This document shows, piece after piece, positions 14,830 to 22,461 of a stretch of 22,934 bases of DNA. Every line of letters starts with the position of its first letter. Positions within the stretch are counted from its first letter, which is position 1. The notes beneath the pieces were generated by a model, which saw only the letters and a program-made list of their open reading frames with translations, searched no databases and was not told the origin of the DNA. Both the position numbers and the translations under genes were made by a program. Location of the stretch: NCBI GenBank assembly GCA_036835375.1, contig DAITMB010000081.1:1-22934 (forward strand). Direction: 5' to 3'. Source of the DNA: JANQTF01 sp036835375 (GTDB lineage Bacteria; Bacteroidota; Bacteroidia; J057).

Positions 14830-16623
14830 TTAGAAAGGATATTTTCCGTGTTCCAGCATGTGGTCAGCGATTTGGCGGCGAAGGTCTTTCACATTCACCA
14901 ACGGCGCTTTTGTGAATCGCTTCAGCCCCATGAGGAGAATATTTTGGTCGTCGTCTTTGGCAAAGCTGGCAATGGCTTCTTTGCCCGCAACCCAAATCTT
15001 GTCCACGGCATCGTTGAGATACACTTTGGCCATAGCCAAAGGCATCTCTGTAGCGGCTTCTCCTTGTGTGAGCGCCAATTTTTCGGCACGCAACAGGATC
15101 GATTCTGCAGCATACACCTCGATCATCATATCTGCGATGTTCATCAGCAGCTCTTGCTCATCGTTGAGTTGTGCGCCCAAGTCCATCGCAGCCTTGCCAG
15201 ACACCATCAGAATGGCTTTTTTTAGGTTGTCGAGGGTCTTTTTTTCTACGGCGAGCAATTCATCCGACGGATCCGAAAAATCGGGCAAGCCCATCATTTC
15301 CTTTTGCACTGCCATGGCAGGTCCCATGAGGTCGAGTTCGCCCTTGAGGGCACGCTTCATCACCATGCCGACGAGCAGCATTCGGTTGATCTCGTTGGTA
15401 CCTTCATAGATGCGGGTGATTCTGGCATCGCGGTAGGCGCGCTCCATTGGGGCATCTGCCGAGAATCCCATTCCCCCATACACTTGCACGCCTTGATCCA
15501 CAATGTAGTCCAGCGTCTCAGAGCCGTGGACCTTCATGATGGCGCACTCGATCGCAAATTGTTCCACGCCCTTGAGGGTCGCTTCCTGCTTATCCATTCC
15601 CGAGGCTACCAATGCATTGATTTGATCTTCTATGTCTTGTCCTGCCCGGTAGCAAGCCGTTTCGGTCGCGTAGGTCTTCACAGCCATCTCGGCGAGCTTG
15701 TGCTTGATGGCACCGAAGCTTCCGATGGACTGCCCAAACTGCTTGCGCTCATTTGAGTAGCGAACCGCATCGCTGGCCACTTCCTTACACCCTCCGATCA
15801 CACCAGCGCCGAGTTTTACCCGACCAATGTTCAGGATGTTGACCGCAATTTTGAAGCCGCCTTCTCTTTCTCCGAGAAGGTTGTCCACGGGCACTGGGCA
15901 GTTTTCAAAAAATACCTGGCGAGTAGAAGATCCCTTGATCCCGAGCTTGTGCTCTTCTTCGCCCATGGTGATCCCGCCAAATCCCTTTTCGACGATGAAG
16001 GCAGTAAGATTTTTATCGTTGTCGATCTTGGCGAATACAATGAAAATATCAGCAAATCCCGCGTTGGAGATCCACATTTTTTGCCCTGTCAAGAGGTAGT
16101 GGGTTTTTGCTTCGTTGAGCACTGCGCGGGTCTTGCCGCTGTTGGCATCCGATCCAGCATCTGGTTCAGTGAGACAGTAGCAGGCTTTCCAGGCTGCTGT
16201 GGCCAGATGAGGAAGGTAGCGCTCTTTTTGTGCTTCAGTGCCGTAATATTGGATCGGCAGCGTACCAATGCCGGTGTGAGCGCCATAGGTGGTAGAAAAT
16301 GCGCCCGTGGCTCCGATGATGTCGGCCATGAGCATAGAGGTATTGAAGCTCATGCCCAGCCCTCCGTATTCTTCCGGCACGGTGACCCCGAGCAGACCCA
16401 GTTCGCCAGCTTTTTCCAGGATACCAGGCACAAGACCATCCTCCATCTTGTCGATTCGATCGACGATCGGAAGAATCTCAGCTTCGATAAACTGGCGACA
16501 AGCTGCGCCCATCATCTGCTGTTCTTCGGAAAACTCTTCAGGGATGAAAATCGAGGCGGCTGCGGTGGATCGGATCAGGAATTCACCGCCTTTGATGGGG
16601 TGAGAAGTGAGTGTAGTGCTCAT
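14830..16623 (-). CDS. Acyl-CoA dehydrogenase (long-chain type, ~600 residues)
   Basis: A 597-residue flavoprotein that catalyses the first step of fatty-acid beta-oxidation, alpha,beta-dehydrogenation of acyl-CoA. Family features in order: IFIPEEFSEEQQMMG at the N-terminus, VPEEYGGLGMSF, YCLTEPDAGSDANS (FAD-binding strand), KMWISNAGFADIF, GIKGSSTRQVFFENCPVP, GFKIAVNILNIGRVKLGAG, RKQFGQSIGSFGAIKHKLAEM, VQVYGGMGFSADAPMERAYRDARI and IYEGTNEINR near residue 405 with the likely catalytic glutamate. The extra C-terminal ~190 residues match the longer VLCAD-like type common in Bacteroidota. The start at 16623 leaves a normal N-terminal lead (IKGGEFLI). No Shine-Dalgarno is seen. The upstream 150 bp holds a pair of palindromes that look like regulator sites, and the gene ends with a strong terminator, so it is probably a single-gene unit. 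Confidence 0.95.
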   Translation of the reverse strand: MSTTLTSHPIKGGEFLIRSTAAASIFIPEEFSEEQQMMGAACRQFIEAEILPIVDRIDKMEDGLVPGILEKAGELGLLGVTVPEEYGGLGMSFNTSMLMADIIGATGAFSTTYGAHTGIGTLPIQYYGTEAQKERYLPHLATAAWKACYCLTEPDAGSDANSGKTRAVLNEAKTHYLLTGQKMWISNAGFADIFIVFAKIDNDKNLTAFIVEKGFGGITMGEEEHKLGIKGSSTRQVFFENCPVPVDNLLGEREGGFKIAVNILNIGRVKLGAGVIGGCKEVASDAVRYSNERKQFGQSIGSFGAIKHKLAEMAVKTYATETACYRAGQDIEDQINALVASGMDKQEATLKGVEQFAIECAIMKVHGSETLDYIVDQGVQVYGGMGFSADAPMERAYRDARITRIYEGTNEINRMLLVGMVMKRALKGELDLMGPAMAVQKEMMGLPDFSDPSDELLAVEKKTLDNLKKAILMVSGKAAMDLGAQLNDEQELLMNIADMMIEVYAAESILLRAEKLALTQGEAATEMPLAMAKVYLNDAVDKIWVAGKEAIASFAKDDDQNILLMGLKRFTKAPLVNVKDLRRQIADHMLEHGKYPF

Positions 16624-16694
16624 ATGAGTGAGGAAATATGTGGGTGAGTGTGGAATGTAGTAATGGGGGAAGCGTGTGAAAGAGAACCAATGCT

Positions 16695-16716
16695 TTTGTT
16701 ATGCTTGCATAACAAA
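16695..16716. promoter_or_regulatory. Operator-like palindrome 1 upstream of the acyl-CoA dehydrogenase gene
   Basis: TTTGTTATGC-TT-GCATAACAAA is a perfect 10-bp inverted repeat with a 2-base centre, 72-93 bases before the acyl-CoA dehydrogenase ATG. Its 15-base core recurs at 16742-16756. Size and symmetry fit a dimeric helix-turn-helix regulator such as a TetR-family fatty-acid regulator, which is inference. Confidence 0.72.
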
Positions 16717-16739
16717 GTGGCATGAAGGTAGTAAAATTT

Positions 16740-16756
16740 GGTATGCTTGCATAACA
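16740..16756. promoter_or_regulatory. Operator-like palindrome 2 upstream of the acyl-CoA dehydrogenase gene
   Basis: The 15-base core TATGCTTGCATAACA is identical to the one in palindrome 1, exactly 42 bp away. The inner arms TATGC/GCATA are perfect, while the outer left arm has one mismatch (G in place of T at 16741). A 42-bp spacing equals four turns of B-DNA, placing both sites on one face. Confidence 0.7.
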
Positions 16757-17266
16757 TCCGGATAAATTTTTAGGCCAATTGGCCCACTTTTTTTGTACGG
16801 ATCTTACCTGATAAGGATGTTGTGTCTCGTCATCTTGGAACAAATCCTCATTTCCCGTTCAAATTCGCTTGTTTTTCTCGCTGTTCTGCCTGATATCCAC
16901 GGGAAATATTACGGATCCGATTTGCCGGCCTCTCAGCGGAAAGATCAGGCGCAATCCACCTGGGTTGTTGAGCATAGTAGAATTCTATCGTTCCCAAAGA
17001 ATCCTTCCCAATAACTTTCCCAATAAGAAGAGTGCAGAAATCGCCTGCTGTTTTTCACTCGAATCGATTTTTCGCGAAAGTTGCCATTCCACAACGGGGA
17101 TGCCAGAAGGGATAGCGAACGTGGGGCTTGAACATGAATTTTTTGAATCCAGGGCTTCATGTCGGAGCGGGAAGATAGCATTCAGCCGTTTTTTTCGACA
17201 ATTTTGCGCCTCCATGCGGTGGGTCTCCCTTGCCACATGAGCCATTCGTCTCCCAACATTCTGTCC

Positions 17267-19066
17267 ATGAGTCAGCTTTTTTCCGACATCCAGCGCTGTG
17301 CCGTTGCCATTGTCCTCGACACCTATCAGGTCGAAATTCTACCTACCGACCTGCCCATACAAGATACCCGCAAGGAATTTGACGGGGATTTCACAATGGT
17401 GCTTTTTCCTTTGACGAAGTACAAGCTCGGTTCGCCACAGCAGATTGCTGAGACGATTGGCATCGGGTTGCTCGACCAAATGAAGGAGATTCGCGCATTC
17501 AATGTCATCAAGGGATTTCTCAATCTCAGCCTCACCGAGGATTACTGGCTGAAGTTTGTGGCGGCACAGGGGCAGAATCCCCAATTTGGGATTCTCGACC
17601 ACGGTGCAGGCCAGACAGTGGTGGTGGAGTATTGTTCTCCTAACACGAATAAGCCGCTGCATTTGGGGCACTTGCGAAACATCATTTTGGGATTTTCGCT
17701 CACGGAGATTCTTCGGGCGAATGGCTACAAGGTGGTGCCCACTTGCCTGTTCAATGACCGTGGCACGAATATTTCCAAATCGATGGTGTCTTGGGTGCGG
17801 GCTGGCAAAGGAGAGACGCCTGCCGACCGCGGCGTCAAGGGCGATAAATTGATCGGAGATTATTATGTCGCATTCAACCAGATGCTCCAGGAAGAAGTCG
17901 CTCCGCTGCTGGCTCAGGGCATTGAAAAGCGCGATGCCGAGCGGCAAACACCCGTGATGCAAGCAGTGCACGACATGACACTTCGCTGGGAACAGGGCGA
18001 TGCTGAGGTAGTGCAGCTTTGGGAGCGAATGAATGGCTGGTTTTATGAGGCGGTTCAGGATACTTTTCAGCGATTGGGGGTGAGCTTTGATCGCTTCTTT
18101 TACGAATCGCAGGTGTATCAGCGGGGCAAGGAGAGCGTAGAGGAGGGCCTCAGGAAAGGTCTTTTCGTGCAGCTCGCTGATGGTTCGGTCGAGGTGGATC
18201 TCAGCGAAGATCAGCTCGACAAGAAGACCTTGCTCCGGGCAAACGGAACGTCGCTCTACATCACCCAAGACTTGGCAATTGCCGCAGATAAATATGCCGA
18301 TTATCAGATGGATAAGTCCATCTATGTGGTCGGCAACGAGCAGGATTACCACTTCAAAGTGCTATTCAAGATTCTCGAAAAGCTCGAAAAGCCCTATGCC
18401 AAAGGACTGTATCACTTGTCCTATGGGATGGTGGAGTTGCCAAGTGGAAAAATGAAGTCGCGTGAAGGCACTACCGTGGAGGCGGATGATTTGTTGGATG
18501 AAATGCGGGAACATGCTCGCCGGGAAACCCAGCAAAACCTGGCCAAGGTGCAGGAAATGAGCGAAGATGAGTTGGCGGATCTCTACGAAATCCTGGGACA
18601 AGGGGCGATCAAGTATTTTCTAGTAAAAGTGGATCCCAAGAAAAAAATGCTCTTTGATCCCAACGAGTCCATCGAGTTGAAGGGCAACACAGGTCCTTTT
18701 ATTCAGTATAGCTACGCCCGGATTCAGGCTGTGAAGCGTCGGGCACTTGATGCTGGGCTTCCTACGTTTTCTGAGGGGATGGTCTTGGAAGAGGTGCTGC
18801 TGGAAGAAGAGCGGACCCTTGCCAAGCTGCTGTTTCGCTACCCACAGGTGCTGCGGGAGGCGGGAGAGACTTACAATCCTGCCTTGCTGGCCAACTACGC
18901 TTTTGAAGCGGCCAAGGAGTTCAATCGATTTTATCAACAGGCCAAAATCCTGCGTGAGGAAGCCCCGCACACTTCTGCTTTTCGGCTGTCGCTGGCAGAC
19001 TTCACCGGTCGAATCATTGCCGCTTCCTTGCACTTACTCGGTATCCGGGTACCAGAAAGGATGTAG
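17267..19066 (+). CDS. argS: Arginyl-tRNA synthetase
   Basis: ArgRS charges tRNA-Arg with arginine. The protein is 599 residues from the chosen ATG at 17267 (MSQLFSDIQ). The frame is open further left with ATGs at 17237 and 17159, but family members begin with a helix like the chosen one. Seen in order: the additional N-terminal domain with TRKEFDGDFTMVLFP, the class I HIGH signature as HLGH at residues 132-135 within SPNTNKPLHLGHLRN, FNDRGTNISKSM, and the KMSKS-equivalent GKMKSREGT near residue 394. The C-terminal ~120 residues are the DALR anticodon-binding domain, ending at the LGIRVPERM tail typical of the family. The gene is transcribed away from the acyl-CoA dehydrogenase gene and is followed, 75 bp later, by the PASTA gene. 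Confidence 0.96.
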   Translation: MSQLFSDIQRCAVAIVLDTYQVEILPTDLPIQDTRKEFDGDFTMVLFPLTKYKLGSPQQIAETIGIGLLDQMKEIRAFNVIKGFLNLSLTEDYWLKFVAAQGQNPQFGILDHGAGQTVVVEYCSPNTNKPLHLGHLRNIILGFSLTEILRANGYKVVPTCLFNDRGTNISKSMVSWVRAGKGETPADRGVKGDKLIGDYYVAFNQMLQEEVAPLLAQGIEKRDAERQTPVMQAVHDMTLRWEQGDAEVVQLWERMNGWFYEAVQDTFQRLGVSFDRFFYESQVYQRGKESVEEGLRKGLFVQLADGSVEVDLSEDQLDKKTLLRANGTSLYITQDLAIAADKYADYQMDKSIYVVGNEQDYHFKVLFKILEKLEKPYAKGLYHLSYGMVELPSGKMKSREGTTVEADDLLDEMREHARRETQQNLAKVQEMSEDELADLYEILGQGAIKYFLVKVDPKKKMLFDPNESIELKGNTGPFIQYSYARIQAVKRRALDAGLPTFSEGMVLEEVLLEEERTLAKLLFRYPQVLREAGETYNPALLANYAFEAAKEFNRFYQQAKILREEAPHTSAFRLSLADFTGRIIAASLHLLGIRVPERM

Positions 19067-19091
19067 CCGCGTGGGTTCCATCAAATTCTGC

Positions 19092-19099
19092 TATCTTTG
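19092..19099 (+). promoter_or_regulatory. Candidate -7 promoter element for the PASTA gene
   Basis: TATCTTTG fits the Bacteroidota -7 consensus TAnnTTTG and lies 43 bases before the ATG at 19142. The -33 region shows only a weak GTG in place of TTG about 18 bases upstream. If used, transcription would start after the TTG at 19097, arguing for the ATG at 19142 as the real start. Confidence 0.35.
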
Positions 19100-19141
19100 A
19101 ATATCAGGCGACCATCATTGACCGAACATAGACTGAATCTC

Positions 19142-19942
19142 ATGCTTCGCTATTTCATCAGCCGCGAATTTTTCTTTACCCTTTTGGGGCTCGTTGGTGC
19201 GGGAATCCTGCTGTACTTCATGGTGTTCTTCTGGATTCTGCCCAGCTATGCCCGCCACGGCAATGGGATCACTGTGCCCGATGTGCAACAAATGTCGCTT
19301 CGAGAGGCAGAGGCTGCCCTGGAAAAAGCAGATTTGCGCCCACGCGTGATCGACTCCACCTTTATTGAAGGAGTTCCCCCAGGCACGGTCACCAAGCAAT
19401 ATCCTGAAGCTTACAAGCGGGTAAAACCAGACCGGACCATTTCGCTCACCATCAATCAGCGAGAAGCGCCCATGGTGAGTGTACCAGACATTTTGGACTT
19501 GATCCTCTATCAAGCCAAGGTCGCTCTCGAAGGAAGAAGACTCTCCCTGGGAAGGGTCACCTTGATCCCCGACATCTCGAAAGACGCCGTGTTGGAAGTG
19601 TCGTATCAGGGAAAGAAAATCTCCAAAGGAAGCAAGGTGCCTGTTGGTGCCAAAATCGATGTAGTGGTCGGCAAGGGACAGAGTTCTCAAAACATCGAGA
19701 TTCCTGATCTCATTGGGTTGAGCTACGAAGAAGCACTCAACGTGATTGGTTCCAGCATGATCCAGCTCGGCGGCGTTTCCTACAATCCCAACGGCCCTTC
19801 CGATCAAATGGGCATCGTGTATAATCAGCGGCCTCGTGCCAGTGTCGGGGACAGCATGCGTGCTGGCGGGCCAATCGATATCTTTGTCTATGGCGCTGAG
19901 CCTGTGGAAAATGAATCTCCCATGGTCGAAATCGAAAATTAA
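19142..19942 (+). CDS. Membrane-anchored protein with three PASTA domains
   Basis: A 266-residue protein starting MLRYFISREFFF at 19142, the first ATG; a TTG at 19097 would add 15 residues without an obvious benefit. Residues ~10-33 are a single strongly hydrophobic membrane segment (FFFTLLGLVGAGILLYFMVFFWIL), so the C-terminal part should face the periplasm. Three PASTA domains follow at roughly 42-105 (ITVPDVQQMSLREAE...), 110-180 (VSVPDILDLILYQAK...) and 183-253 (IEIPDLIGLSYEEAL...), each with the characteristic VPD/IPD start. PASTA domains bind peptidoglycan-type ligands in kinases and penicillin-binding proteins; here no kinase or transpeptidase domain is attached. Such short PASTA proteins are common in Bacteroidota and their role is unknown. 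It ends just before a bidirectional terminator. Confidence 0.9.
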   Translation: MLRYFISREFFFTLLGLVGAGILLYFMVFFWILPSYARHGNGITVPDVQQMSLREAEAALEKADLRPRVIDSTFIEGVPPGTVTKQYPEAYKRVKPDRTISLTINQREAPMVSVPDILDLILYQAKVALEGRRLSLGRVTLIPDISKDAVLEVSYQGKKISKGSKVPVGAKIDVVVGKGQSSQNIEIPDLIGLSYEEALNVIGSSMIQLGGVSYNPNGPSDQMGIVYNQRPRASVGDSMRAGGPIDIFVYGAEPVENESPMVEIEN

Positions 19943-19962
19943 TTCGCACCCTTTCAAAATAA

Positions 19963-19997
19963 AGCTCCCCCGACCAGCAACACTGATCGGGGGAGTT
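19963..19997. terminator. Bidirectional terminator between the PASTA gene and the convergent SGNH gene
   Basis: CTCCCCCGA (19965-19973) pairs perfectly with TCGGGGGAG (19987-19995), and CAG/CTG extends the stem after one mismatch, leaving a CAACA loop. It is flanked by TTGTCATTT on the plus strand and, on the minus strand, by CTTTATTTT. It lies 22 bp past the PASTA stop and 43 bp past the convergent gene's stop, so it should end transcripts from both sides. Confidence 0.85.
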
Positions 19998-20040
19998 GTC
20001 ATTTGGAGCAGGCTAAAGAGCCTACGTCATCGATGTTGAT

Positions 20041-22461
20041 TTAATCACCTACCACGACGCGGATCGTCTCCACATGAAGCAGGCCTTCGCGGCGGCTTCT
20101 GATCTGGCAGAGGTACAATCCGGTGGGAAGGGAGCCGCGGTCCCAAGAGAGAAGGTGTTCCCCGGCTGGCATCACGGACTGTGCGAGCTGAGAGACTTCC
20201 CGTCCGTGAAGATCCATCATCACGAGGTCCACGAAGGCTGCTTGTGGCAGCACAAATCGAATCTGTGCTTGCTGGGTCATCGGATTCGGATAAAGACTAA
20301 ATTCGCCAAAAAGATCCAGGTCACGGCTGATGGAAGAAGTACCCTGCTTGCTGTCTTTGAGGTATTGGTCGATCGCCGCGCCGATTACGCGCTCAAACAA
20401 AATCTTATGGCCTGCATCGTTGAGGTGAATTCCATCGCCTGAATCGTAGGCAGAGTCAGGCTCGTTGCTGGAGTTGGCAATGTCCGTCCAAAAGTCAATG
20501 GCAAAATCCTGAAACCGCGCATAGGTAGAATCGAGCAGGTCTAGCTGAATCTGCACCCTGACAGAATCTCCACCGAAGTCGCGGGGCTGTGGCGTGGTCA
20601 CCCACACTGGAATGGTATCAGCCGCGGCCAGGATCAGGTCATAGTTCGCAAGCTGATCTGCTACAGGGTAGGAGTTGGCGGCGTCGTTCGAAGGCATGTT
20701 GATGATGATAGCATCAGGATGAAAGGAAAGCGCCCGGGTGATGTTTCTCAATTGATTGATCATTTGATTCACCCCCGTAGGAATCGGCGTGCCAGTCGGC
20801 AGAATGTTGTAGGTCGTGAACCCTCCCTGCGCGAGGTTGGTGACCATAAAATCCGTGTCGCGTTGGTAAAGGTGATTGCGATAGCGATTCACCCAAGCAC
20901 TGTCTGGCGTCGAAGCCCCTGTGCCAGCGGAGGTCGAAGAGCCCAGCACCACTATAAGACAGTCGGTGCCATTGTCTTCTGCGATGGTGAAGGGTTCATC
21001 GTTCACGACAGTGAGCTGGGACGTAGTGATTCGTATCAGGCTAAAGGACGAAGTGTCCTCCGGGACAGTCCACATATAAGGCGACTGGAAACCAGGCACA
21101 GTATCGATTTCCGTCCAGGTCTGACCATTGTCGGTGCTGTAGGCAAGGGCCGCGCTCAGCACATTGGTGCTGGCCCATCGGATGGCGACTTCTTTACCCG
21201 TTTCCCATCGTTCGCCTCCTTGCGGGGAGAGCAGCGTAAGGGTCTCCTGCTGAGGTTCCGAAACGGGGGCTGAGTAGGTCATACGCAGGGCACCGAGGTA
21301 ATAGAAGCCCGTGCCATTGGTGTTGTTGGGACCGGGTTCAGCGATCAAGCGAATCACCCCGTTGCTATCGGGAAATAGATCAGTGATGGTCGCTACCAGC
21401 GAGTCATTGTTGGAGGAGTTGAGGGCAGTGATCATGCTATCCTGGCCAATGAGGGTGTACTGCGTTTCGCGATTGTCAGCAACTCCCATGCGCGAGGCTG
21501 TGATGAGGAAGGAATAGCCAATCGCAGGATCCAGCCCGCTGAGGCGAATACCCCCAGTCTCTTGAATTTGGCCACCAAAAGTGGCGGTGTTACCAAAAAA
21601 ACTATCACCGGTAGCCGTTCCCGGAAATGGGATTCCGGGCTTGGGCGTGGTGGTGCCATTGGTGTTGATGTTGTTGAATCGGTCATCGACCTCTATGGAA
21701 ATTCCAGAGTTCAGCCCCACCGAATTGATCATATCAGGGATGGTGCCTGCAATTGGGTCCGAGACATTGTTCCAGCCGCCCGGAGTCGGGACATTGCCAA
21801 AGTCGATCAGCACGGTGTCGATTTGCGACAAGACATAAGCCATGCGAATGGCTCCGAGGTAATAGAAGCCAGAGCCGTTGGTATTATTGGGGCCGGGACC
21901 CACGATCACCGTGATCGTGCTGTCGCTGGCAGGCAGCATTCCCTCCAAGGTTGCAACCAGGGAATCATTGTTGGAAGCGTCAAGGTAAATGGTATCGACG
22001 GAGCTACCTGTGATGACATAAGCGGCTTCTCGGTTATCGGAAACCCCCATGCGCGAAGCAAAAATTTCGAAGCGATAGGAAGTCGTCGGGGAAAGCCCAG
22101 TGAGAACAATTCCTCCGGTGGGCTGTGTCTGACCGCCAAAGGGGGTCACATTCCCAAAGAAGCTATCGTCCGTGGCGGTAGAAGGGAGTTGCAGTGCGGA
22201 GTCTGGTGTTGTGGTACCGTTGAGGTTGATGTTGTTGAAGCTGTCAATCACCGCGATTCCCACCCCGCTGCTGAAGCCTTTGGAGGTGATCAGGTCTGCG
22301 ATCTCTCCCGTGCGAGCGTTGGTGAGATTGTTCCAGGGTGCAGGAGAGAGGGTGTTGCCAAAGTCGATCAGGATGGTGTCCGGGATGGTCGTGGCAAATG
22401 TCGTGGAGTAGAGCAGGAGCAGAAAGCTCAGAAGAGCCGTGAATTTGTTGAAATGCAGCAT
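20041..22461 (-). CDS. Secreted SGNH/GDSL hydrolase with tandem N-terminal repeats and T9SS type A sorting domain
   Basis: An 806-residue protein. The chosen start (MLHFNKFTALLSFLLLLYST) gives a good signal peptide of ~23 residues; upstream in-frame ATGs add a 53-residue lead without one. Residues ~26-207 and ~215-397 are two copies of one module (each begins DTxLIDFG and ends with GxxFYYLGAxRM). Residues ~405-495 look like an Ig-like domain (LSPQGGERWETG). Residues ~500-698 are an SGNH esterase: block I VLGSSTSAG (serine nucleophile; GSS instead of GDS), SNDAAN, and DGIHLNDAGH with the Asp-His pair. Residues ~710-806 are a type IX secretion C-terminal sorting domain (FSLYPNPMTQQ ... LPTGLYLCQI). 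It is probably exported and surface-attached, acting on an acylated polysaccharide; the substrate is unknown. It runs convergent to the PASTA gene. Confidence 0.9.
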   Translation of the reverse strand: MLHFNKFTALLSFLLLLYSTTFATTIPDTILIDFGNTLSPAPWNNLTNARTGEIADLITSKGFSSGVGIAVIDSFNNINLNGTTTPDSALQLPSTATDDSFFGNVTPFGGQTQPTGGIVLTGLSPTTSYRFEIFASRMGVSDNREAAYVITGSSVDTIYLDASNNDSLVATLEGMLPASDSTITVIVGPGPNNTNGSGFYYLGAIRMAYVLSQIDTVLIDFGNVPTPGGWNNVSDPIAGTIPDMINSVGLNSGISIEVDDRFNNINTNGTTTPKPGIPFPGTATGDSFFGNTATFGGQIQETGGIRLSGLDPAIGYSFLITASRMGVADNRETQYTLIGQDSMITALNSSNNDSLVATITDLFPDSNGVIRLIAEPGPNNTNGTGFYYLGALRMTYSAPVSEPQQETLTLLSPQGGERWETGKEVAIRWASTNVLSAALAYSTDNGQTWTEIDTVPGFQSPYMWTVPEDTSSFSLIRITTSQLTVVNDEPFTIAEDNGTDCLIVVLGSSTSAGTGASTPDSAWVNRYRNHLYQRDTDFMVTNLAQGGFTTYNILPTGTPIPTGVNQMINQLRNITRALSFHPDAIIINMPSNDAANSYPVADQLANYDLILAAADTIPVWVTTPQPRDFGGDSVRVQIQLDLLDSTYARFQDFAIDFWTDIANSSNEPDSAYDSGDGIHLNDAGHKILFERVIGAAIDQYLKDSKQGTSSISRDLDLFGEFSLYPNPMTQQAQIRFVLPQAAFVDLVMMDLHGREVSQLAQSVMPAGEHLLSWDRGSLPTGLYLCQIRSRREGLLHVETIRVVVGD
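21272..22385 (-). repeat. Tandem duplication encoding two ~185-residue modules
   Basis: The two modules in the SGNH protein are also alike in DNA. For example, CCGAGGTAATAGAAGCC occurs at about 21292 and again at about 21856, in each case at the end of a module. Protein blocks such as SRMGV-DNRE, SNNDSLVAT and PGPNNTNG recur at matching places. The modules are diverged enough to be an old duplication. Confidence 0.8.

Larger units (their letters stand above)
16624..17266. other. Divergent intergenic region (643 bp) between acyl-CoA dehydrogenase gene and argS
   Basis: No gene is supportable. It must hold the promoters of both flanking genes. The left third contains the two operator-like palindromes (16695-16756) and a perfect GGCCAATTGGCC palindrome at 16773-16784. 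From about 16800 to 17158 I see nothing with recognisable structure. From 17159 to 17266 the argS frame is open with earlier in-frame ATGs (17159, 17237), but this stretch is not needed to complete the protein. Confidence 0.65.

Noticed and set aside
16773..16784. Perfect GGCCAATTGGCC palindrome followed by a T-run
   Set aside because: No loop is possible without opening the centre, so it is not a terminator, and it has no second copy to suggest an operator.
17339..18352. 337-codon minus-strand open frame opposite argS
   Set aside because: It lies wholly antisense to a clear argS with intact motifs; its length follows from codon usage on the opposite strand.
19115..20002. 295-codon minus-strand open frame opposite the PASTA gene
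   Set aside because: Antisense to a gene with three recognisable PASTA domains, and it would run through the bidirectional terminator.
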